From: JAUIIK01 sp963745675
GTDB taxonomy: Bacteria > Chloroflexota > Chloroflexia > Thermomicrobiales > CFX8
NCBI GenBank assembly: GCA_963745675.1
Contig: CAVUYM010000005.1
Span: 1 to 12,010 of the forward strand
Reading direction: 5' to 3'
DNA: 12,010 nucleotides
The translations under genes were made by a program, and so were the position numbers. The notes beneath the pieces are model-generated. The model worked only from the letters and a program-made list of their open reading frames with translations, was not told the origin of the DNA and made no database searches. Below are positions 7,243 to 12,010 of the stretch, in pieces. Each line of letters opens with the position of its first letter. The stretch's first letter is position 1.

Positions 7243-7273
7243 TAGCCGGGCGAAGCTTGTCTTCGCCCGGCTA
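7243..7273. terminator. Perfect 13-bp hairpin between convergent genes
   Basis: TAGCCGGGCGAAG (7243-7255), loop CTTGT (7256-7260), then CTTCGCCCGGCTA (7261-7273). The stem is perfect and GC-rich and lies 73 bp after the efflux gene stop and just past the truncated end of the transposase remnant. No T-run follows on either strand, so if it ends transcription it is a U-poor terminator serving one or both directions. Confidence 0.65.
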
Positions 7274-7288
7274 CGCGTGCGCGTACGT

Positions 7289-7940
7289 TCACGGGTGAAC
7301 TACGACGACCGGGAGAACGGGTTACCGAATCGGGCAAGAGCCAGACGCGACGCTGCACCGGTTTGAGCCCGATCCGGTGCTCATCCTGAGCCCACACTTC
7401 GACGCTCGTCCCGGGATGGGCGGCGCGCACCGCGTCGACCGCCCGGCTCAGTCTTTTGGGAAAGCAGCGAGTTCCTCGGGAACGGCCTTGGCGTGCTGTG
7501 GCCGCAGACGTTTCAAGCGCGCTCCAAAACGCACCAGATAGGTCCAGCCCAGTTGGGGATACCCAGAGATGTCCCGTCTCGGCTTCGATCCAGGCGGCCA
7601 CCTTCGGACCAGTCCACAGCCCGCCGTCGGGAGCGGGTCCATGTAATGCCTCCCAGAGACGTTCCTGTTGCTGCGCCTTCAGGATCGTCTGTCCACCCGG
7701 ATTGTCATGGCGCCGATCACCGAGGGCGTCCGGCCCCTGCGCGTTGTAGCGTCGCACGATCTCACCAATCCAGCGCTCCGAGTAGCCGGTGACGCTGGCC
7801 ACGTCCGTGCGGGTCTTGCCCTGAGCGAGGAGCCAGACGATCTGAAAATGGCTGCGTGCGACCGGATCATGGGCCTGGCGATAGCGTGTTTCGAGTGCAT
7901 CAAGCTCCAGATGAGCGACCACCCGCGTCCGGTTCGGCAT
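7289..7940 (-). pseudogene. IS630-family transposase remnant (frameshifted, 3'-truncated)
   Basis: The N-terminus is intact: MPNRTRVVAHLELDALETRY then a helix-turn-helix (GKTRTDVASVTGYSERWIGEIVRRYNAQG) typical of IS630 transposases. Near 7565-7580 the family sequence moves to another frame (GYPQLGWTYLVRFGARLKRL then RPQHAKAVPEELAAFPK), and near 7450-7460, at a TTTT run, it returns (AVDAVRAAHP ... VWAQDEHRIGLKPVQRRVW). This last part holds the first catalytic Asp of the DDE triad (DEHRIG). A further shift just after RRVW leads to a VVVVHP-like end and a stop at 7289-7291. The second and third catalytic residues are absent, so about the last third of the gene is lost. The ATG at 7938-7940 has GGAGGG upstream. 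No clear terminal inverted repeats were found. Confidence 0.85.
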
Positions 7941-8243
7941 GCTTCCCTCCTCGCCGTCTCAAATACAGGAAGAAGGAGGCTTACCATTGGATTTCGTATC
8001 AACCCTCAATGTTTTCAGAATGCGGTGTACCACCACGCAACATCGTCCGGCCCACACCCAATCGACAGTCGACACGAAAGATTCAACTAGCACCGCAGCT
8101 GTGACGAACGGATAGCATCTTCATCCAATGAAGTGCTGACCTATGAAGAGATCGATGCAATTGACGAGCCCAATCCCGAACGGCTACCGTCATGCGGTAC
8201 CGTATCGATGTTTGCTCACACTATGGGACCCGGGAGAGATGCT
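7941..8243. other. Intergenic region between transposase remnant and MetE-like gene
   Basis: 303 bp upstream of two divergent genes. It presumably includes the end of the old insertion element, but no terminal repeat could be recognised. The only supported signal is the promoter-like pair at 8161-8190. Frames that extend here from the MetE-like gene (a GTG at 8133) lack a ribosome-binding site and family resemblance. Confidence 0.45.
8161..8190 (+). promoter_or_regulatory. Possible sigma70-type promoter of the MetE-like gene
   Basis: TTGACG (8161-8166), an 18-bp spacer, then TACCGT (8185-8190). The -35 is good (five of six), the -10 weak (three of six). A start near 8197 would leave a leader of about 47 bases to the ATG at 8244, consistent with the chosen start. 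It resembles the HTH-gene promoter in strength. Confidence 0.35.
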
Positions 8244-9251
8244 ATGGCAACAACACCTAAAGGCGCACTACTTGTCGGCAGCGTGCCGCTCGATAGTAAT
8301 GAAGATGTCTTCCGTACTGCAGCAACGATCCTCGGAGATCATCTCCAACGCATTCCGGATGGAGAGACAGGCGATCGGCTCAACTGGATTGGCTGGCAAA
8401 TCGCCGTCTTCCAGCAACATCCCGACCTCGAACCAGCCCCGGTTGACCCCGAACACTACGCGCCGCTGCCGATGTCTCAGTTGAGGGAAGGCGTTGACGC
8501 CGCTGACCTCACCTTCGACGCGCTGGGCTACTCCAAATCCGCGCTCGAGTCCTGGGCCGTCTTCTCACAGCTCCAGGCAGATGGCGTCATTCCGGCGGTG
8601 ACACGCTTCCAGGTCACATTTCCGACACCGCTGGCACCAATCACGTCCTTCGTGCATTTCGATTCCCAAGCAGTGGTCGAGACGGCTTACGAAGCCGCCA
8701 TGCTGCGCGAGCTGGCCGAGGTGCTGGATGAAATACCGCACGACAAGCTGGCAATCCAGTGGGATGTCGCGGTCGAGTTCGGCGTGCTGGAAGGCGTCTG
8801 GCCGGTCCCGTTCGAAGATCTGATGGACGGCATCGTTGAACGCATCGTCCGCATCAGCGGGCATGTCCCAAGCGATGTCGAGATGGGCTTCCATCTCTGC
8901 TACGGCGATTTCCAGCATCAGCATTTTGTGGAACCTGCGGACACCAGCCGTCTGGTCGAGCTGGCCAACCGCGTCAGTGCCGGCGTCGAGCGTCCGATCC
9001 AGTGGATTCATCTACCGGTACCACGTAACCGAACCGATGACGCCTACTTCGCGCCACTGGCCAACCTCGATCTCCACTCGGAGACTGAGCTGTACCTTGG
9101 CCTCGTGCACCACACAGACGGAGTAGAGGGCGCTCAGCAACGCATCGAAGCGGCCTCGAAGGTGGTTTCAGAGTTCGGCGTCGCAACCGGAGTGCGGCTT
9201 TGGTCGCCGCCCCAGCGAGCAGGTCGCCACGCTGATGGAGATTCACCGTGA
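8244..9251 (+). CDS. MetE/UROD-superfamily (cobalamin-independent methionine synthase-like) protein, frameshifted near the C-terminus
   Basis: About 335 residues as read; the original end is probably 9271-9273. The opening GALLVGSVPLDSNEDVFRTA and RIPDGETGDRLNWIGWQ are typical of a TIM-barrel MetE-like family with unknown substrate. MGFHLCYGDF (H217, C219) matches the H-x-C zinc site of MetE. The strand IQWIHLPVP puts His256 where MetE has its Glu ligand, a tentative alignment. The last MetE ligand is a Cys in a DCGLKTR-type motif: the other frame encodes ECGFGRRPSEQVATLMEIHREVAAAVT in two parts, ECGFGRRPSEQV and ATLMEIHREVAAAVT, ending at 9273. One extra G near 9189-9192 would explain the switch. 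As read, the tail VRLWSPPQRAGRHADGDSP lacks the Cys. The ATG at 8244 has GGAG seven bases upstream; an in-frame GTG at 8133 is less likely. In MetE, zinc activates a thiol for methyl transfer. Confidence 0.75.
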   Translation: MATTPKGALLVGSVPLDSNEDVFRTAATILGDHLQRIPDGETGDRLNWIGWQIAVFQQHPDLEPAPVDPEHYAPLPMSQLREGVDAADLTFDALGYSKSALESWAVFSQLQADGVIPAVTRFQVTFPTPLAPITSFVHFDSQAVVETAYEAAMLRELAEVLDEIPHDKLAIQWDVAVEFGVLEGVWPVPFEDLMDGIVERIVRISGHVPSDVEMGFHLCYGDFQHQHFVEPADTSRLVELANRVSAGVERPIQWIHLPVPRNRTDDAYFAPLANLDLHSETELYLGLVHHTDGVEGAQQRIEAASKVVSEFGVATGVRLWSPPQRAGRHADGDSP

Positions 9252-9300
9252 GGTCGCGGCAGCGGTAACGTAATCTGCCAGAGCCAGCTGCAAGAATTTC

Positions 9301-9340
9301 TCGAGAACCCGGTAGCGCAAGAGTGCTACCGGGTTCTCGA
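9301..9340 (+). terminator. Perfect 16-bp hairpin after the MetE-like gene
   Basis: TCGAGAACCCGGTAGC (9301-9316), loop GCAAGAGT (9317-9324), then GCTACCGGGTTCTCGA (9325-9340). In RNA the stem grows to 18 pairs with a G-U and a C-G, leaving an AAGA tetraloop. It begins 27 bases after the restored stop at 9273. As with the 7243 hairpin there is no clear T-run (TCTGCTCC follows), so it could act as a U-poor terminator or an mRNA 3'-end stabiliser. Confidence 0.65.
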
Positions 9341-9877
9341 TCTGCTCCGATGCACCACCCAGTGCCCAATGAAGGCCGGCAACCGGGAGATAGATCCCGC
9401 ACCGGTCAACATCGAAGTCAACGGTCAAACGACCATAGGGCTACGATCCAATAATGCGTTGGTAGCCACTCCGGGCAAGGTGGTCAATAGCCTCAATGAA
9501 CAACACCCCTTTAGCCGATTTGCTGCCGTGGCGGAAATCCTCTTCAAGTCAACGGTGGCAACCCTCGGAATCGCTTGCCACCTGTAAATAGTCCCTATCA
9601 GAAATCGAATTACAGAAGGTGCAGGAAAGGGTCCAGCGACGACCCTCGGTTAGCGATGGCGGCTTATTGCTGGATGGGAAGAGGTGTGAGATAGAGGTCG
9701 ATCGATTCGACTCTTGAGGAGAGACCGCAGGGTTACTCGGGATGCATTCAACAATAGGGTATCACCACACTTCTCATGCAACTGCTAGCACACCCTCGGG
9801 AGCGCATCGCACCAAGGCATATTTCGCCCTACCTCGATAACGAATGCCGACACTGACAACTCCACCCCTCAATAGAC

Positions 9878-9902
9878 CATGACGTCATGCTTCCTGCATG
9901 AC
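9878..9902. repeat. Three alternating CATGAC/GTCATG half-sites
   Basis: CATGACGTCATG (9878-9889) is a perfect 12-bp palindrome. Its right half also pairs with the next repeat: GTCATGC (9884-9890) and GCATGAC (9896-9902) around TTCCT. The array is 31 bp past the stop of the initiator-like gene. It could be a protein-binding site or a short hairpin at that transcript's 3' end. Confidence 0.45.
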
Positions 9903-9932
9903 ACATTCTCGCGGCTTAGCCACTGATGCACC

Positions 9933-11915
9933 TCATGACTCAATCGTCCACTGATCGGGGCCGAGGACTGCGATCACTGCAGGAGAGTGGAGAAGTGATG
10001 ATAGCGCCTGCTCAACTGGTCCACGACGCGGTCCGTCCAGCAAGCGAGCGGCGATCCGTGTCGGAGCGCCGAGCACGAACACGCCATCTTCACGTTCGCC
10101 AAGCGGGACAACCCCGCGCAGCCGGAAGAGGTCGTCGCGAGCATCGCTAACAGCCAGCATATCGAGGACGACGCCCCACAGCCGGTCGCCTTGCGCAGCA
10201 TCATCGCGACTTATGCGCAGCAACTCAGATGAAGGATTCTCAGCACGCATACCGTCAAGCCCTTGCTTGGCTACTATTGTTCCGCGTGACGTTAGAATTC
10301 CACGATCTCTTGTCGGCATTTCTAGAGTCTGTCGCCTGGGTCCTGCTCCGGCGGTTGCCCAGCGGTTAATGATTTCCCGGATGCGCTTGGGCGCGACGAA
10401 CGCCGAACCGGATCCCACCGCCTCGCGCAGTGCTTCCGCGACCCATTCAGCTCCACTCGATCCGGCTGCTTCAGCTGCAGGCGCGGCATCGGCTTCCAGT
10501 TCGGACAGCAGTATGCGTTCGAGCCGGGTGGCGGGTCGGTCATTGGCGGCCTCATAGAGGGAAAGTGCCAGTGGACTCGGATCTCCCAGGGGCCCTCCGC
10601 CTTGCGCTCCAGCCAGACCTGGCTCCGGCGCTCCCCGGCCCGGATCTGCAGTTCCGGATCTGAAAGGCCACTCAAGCGCGGTCGGTGACTCTTCGCTATT
10701 GATCGTTGTATCGTCGCGAACTGCCTCTTCATTGTGCCCTTCACGCCTGCCACTCGTTGACTGATGAAGTGGAGTGGGGCGGGCAGCAGCCGTTGTCTCT
10801 GTGTCATCCCCTGAGGCGCTAGTGGTTGTCGTTGTAGTAGTAGAAGAGGATTGGTAATACATTGTGTTGCCCGGCTCAACAGAGCTTTCGCAACCATTGT
10901 TGGATCTTGCAACGTTGCCCCTCTCAGGACTACTCAAACCATTGTTGCTCGGTTCAGCAGGGACCCCCGAACCGTTGTTGCTCTCTTCATCAGTGACCAT
11001 CAAACCTCTGTTGATGGGTTCACCAATGGTTGCGCTCAGGAGGGGGTCATCATGACGGTGTTCGGTAGCGTGTAACACCAACTTATTAATATGACCACTG
11101 GTCATTTCTGCGCCAATATGTGAGTGCGAGAGCAGGTCAGCCTGCGATCGTGCCAGGTCATCGTTTGCGGGATGGTCCACGTTGGCAGTTGGGTCTTCTG
11201 CTTCGTGGTCCGGATTCTCTTCTTGCTGCTGGGCACGAGAACGGTGACCGGCCCTGGTACGGGCGCTCGCACGCGCCTCTTCTCTGGCGACGCGTTCGGA
11301 CAGCTTCTTCCAGGTAGGGTGATCGGCAATCTCTGTCAGAATGGTGTGCCAGACATTGTTCCGGTCAATCGGCTCGAAGCGGCTGGAGAAGATCTTACGG
11401 ACATAGCGATAGACCGTCTTGTCCTTGCTGGCCAGTTCGACGACCCGCAGCACATCGGCGCAGGTAAGGTCGATCCCTTCCGGGCGATCTTTCACGCGGT
11501 AGAGATTCTGGGGCACCTTCCAGCGGCGCCCTTTTTCGTCCGTCTTGCGGACCATCTCTTTCCGAATCTCGATCAGATCGAGGGCGACGAGGATCTTGTT
11601 GATCGTGATCAGTTCAGCCCGATCTTCGCCATAGAAGTTGGCCTCTGATTGCTGGCTCGGGAAGGCGTAGCCGCGATGCGGAGAGTCCTCGCGGCGATCG
11701 GTCCAGACGGTGTAGGAGTTGAGCAGGCCGATGCCTTTGAGTCCGATCAGCGGGGTGTACTGGGTGACGATGCCATTCCAGTGCCAGAACCATCCGCGGC
11801 GGCGCTCATCCTGTCCCGAGCGATCGGCGCTCGTGCTGTTGTCGCCGACCGGCGCGCTGCCATTGGTAAGGGCAGCGGGTGAATTGTTGGCGCGATCCAC
11901 GGGACCTCGAGCCAT
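9933..11915 (-). CDS. Replication-initiator-like protein: winged helix, DnaD-like segment, DnaA domain-I-like C-terminus
   Basis: 660 residues. Residues 40-143 (WFWHWNGIVTQY ... GLLNSYTVW ... GYAFPSQQSEANFYG ... LITINKILVALDLIEIRKEM) form a winged-helix domain like those of phage and plasmid replication initiators. Residues about 210-450 are disordered and low in complexity, including a run of seven Thr and 11-residue repeats. Residues 453-523 (LYEAANDRPATRLERILLSE ... WVAEALREAV ... RIREIINRWATAG) fit the DnaD/DnaB_2 pattern, with a degenerate YIxxILxxW motif. Residues 578-655 (LWGVVLDMLAVSD ... LRGVVPLGEREDGVFVLGAP ... VEQALSSLL) resemble DnaA domain I, which binds helicase and self-associates. 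No AAA+ ATPase or domain IV is present, so this is not DnaA itself. Domain calls are by pattern recall. The ATG at 11913-11915 has only a weak ribosome-binding site; the promoter at 11957-11985 is well placed. It may be a chromosomal helicase-loading factor or the initiator of an integrated element. Confidence 0.75.
   Translation of the reverse strand: MARGPVDRANNSPAALTNGSAPVGDNSTSADRSGQDERRRGWFWHWNGIVTQYTPLIGLKGIGLLNSYTVWTDRREDSPHRGYAFPSQQSEANFYGEDRAELITINKILVALDLIEIRKEMVRKTDEKGRRWKVPQNLYRVKDRPEGIDLTCADVLRVVELASKDKTVYRYVRKIFSSRFEPIDRNNVWHTILTEIADHPTWKKLSERVAREEARASARTRAGHRSRAQQQEENPDHEAEDPTANVDHPANDDLARSQADLLSHSHIGAEMTSGHINKLVLHATEHRHDDPLLSATIGEPINRGLMVTDEESNNGSGVPAEPSNNGLSSPERGNVARSNNGCESSVEPGNTMYYQSSSTTTTTTTSASGDDTETTAAARPTPLHQSTSGRREGHNEEAVRDDTTINSEESPTALEWPFRSGTADPGRGAPEPGLAGAQGGGPLGDPSPLALSLYEAANDRPATRLERILLSELEADAAPAAEAAGSSGAEWVAEALREAVGSGSAFVAPKRIREIINRWATAGAGPRRQTLEMPTRDRGILTSRGTIVAKQGLDGMRAENPSSELLRISRDDAAQGDRLWGVVLDMLAVSDARDDLFRLRGVVPLGEREDGVFVLGAPTRIAARLLDGPRRGPVEQALSSLLHSPAVIAVLGPDQWTIES
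10859..11013 (-). repeat. In-frame 33-bp (11-codon) imperfect repeats inside the initiator-like gene
   Basis: On the plus strand AACC-xx-TGTTG begins at 10892, 10937, 10970 and 11003, spaced 45, 33 and 33 bp; a degenerate copy lies near 10859. The encoded units read INRGLMVTDEE, SNNGSGVPAEP, SNNGLSSPERG (plus NVAR) and SNNGCESSVEP. Spacing is a multiple of three, so the repeats keep frame. The 33-bp period is close to three DNA turns. Confidence 0.6.
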
Positions 11916-11956
11916 GCTGGCCTGTCTCTATCGATGCTCGCCGATCCATCTGCGAC

Positions 11957-11985
11957 AGGATAGCATTAACTGGGCCGTTACTCAA
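11957..11985 (-). promoter_or_regulatory. Predicted extended -10 promoter of the initiator-like gene
   Basis: On the minus strand: TTGAGT (11980-11985), a 17-bp spacer, then TATCCT (11957-11962), with TG one base before the -10 (TGCTATCCT), i.e. an extended -10. Both hexamers match at four of six positions. Transcription would start near 11950 and give a leader of about 35 bases to the ATG at 11915. Confidence 0.5.
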
Positions 11986-11992
11986 GTGTGCG

Positions 11993-12008
11993 TGATCGAA
12001 AGCGATCA
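11993..12008. repeat. Short inverted repeat upstream of the initiator promoter
   Basis: TGATCG (11993-11998), AAAG, CGATCA (12003-12008): perfect 6-bp arms, starting 8 bp upstream of the predicted -35. It could be an operator half-pair, but the window ends here and chance occurrence is possible. Confidence 0.35.
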
Positions 12009-12010
12009 GC

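Larger units (their letters stand above)
9274..9932. other. Gene-poor 0.66-kb region with hairpins and one broken coding-like stretch
   Basis: No intact gene is supported. It holds the terminator-like hairpin at 9301-9340, an 8-bp inverted repeat GGTGGCAA/TTGCCACC (9554-9561 and 9575-9582), and the CATGAC repeats at 9878-9902. On the minus strand one frame from 9548 down to about 9243 reads coding-like sequence (KGVLFIEAIDHLARSGYQR, LTVDFDVDRCGIYLPVAGLH) interrupted by TAG at 9441-9443; it may be gene debris. A plus-strand frame at 9369-9587 overlaps it and has no ribosome-binding site. From 9590 to 9870 nothing was recognised. Confidence 0.5.

Noticed and set aside
9369..9587. 72-codon plus-strand open frame after the MetE-like gene
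   Set aside because: No ribosome-binding site, no recognisable motif, and it overlaps an equally coding-like minus-strand frame.
10322..10912. 196-codon minus-strand open frame within the initiator gene
   Set aside because: Same strand but another frame of the initiator-like gene; low-complexity sequence with no start signal or motif.

Overview
The window (about 57-60% GC by eye) looks like chromosome from a Chloroflexota bacterium, most likely class Thermomicrobia. This is inferred from gene content: an Asp/Gly-rich cytochrome c lipoprotein, a fused iron-sulfur/NrfD membrane protein, an F420-type PPOX protein, and a large initiator-like protein of a kind I associate with that group. No rRNA or tRNA gene and no CRISPR array was seen.

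Layout. Positions 1-1807 hold the start of an SRPBCC protein (minus), an F420-type PPOX flavin/deazaflavin protein (minus), a second SRPBCC protein (plus) and a two-part DNA-binding protein (minus) with a clear promoter. Positions 2082-4162 hold a minus-strand pair: a fused four-cluster ferredoxin/NrfD quinone-reactive membrane protein and, downstream of it, a monoheme cytochrome c lipoprotein. No catalytic molybdoenzyme subunit is present. A 53-bp hairpin-forming sequence lies upstream of the pair. Positions 4543-5066 hold an antitoxin-like gene followed by a dead RelE/ParE-like toxin (one frameshift and one nonsense codon). Positions 5168-7169 hold a single-pass membrane protein and a 12-helix DHA1-type efflux transporter, closed by a perfect 13-bp hairpin. 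Positions 7289-7940 are a truncated, multiply frameshifted IS630-type transposase. Positions 8244-9273 hold a MetE/UROD-superfamily protein whose last ~27 residues, including the expected C-terminal zinc-binding Cys, are knocked out of frame by one extra base. It is followed by a perfect 16-bp hairpin. Positions 9274-9932 are gene-poor with small inverted repeats and a coding-like but broken stretch. Positions 9933-11915 hold a 660-residue replication-initiator-like protein (winged helix, DnaD-like segment, DnaA domain-I-like C-terminus), with a good sigma70-type promoter just upstream.

How the genes work together. The clearest functional unit is the NrfD/ferredoxin plus cytochrome pair, which probably moves electrons between the quinone pool, a soluble partner encoded elsewhere and a periplasm-side cytochrome. 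The middle of the window (4.8-9.3 kb) is a decay zone: three separate genes carry single-base indels. The main candidates for something little described are the initiator fusion and the MetE-like protein with a lost zinc ligand.
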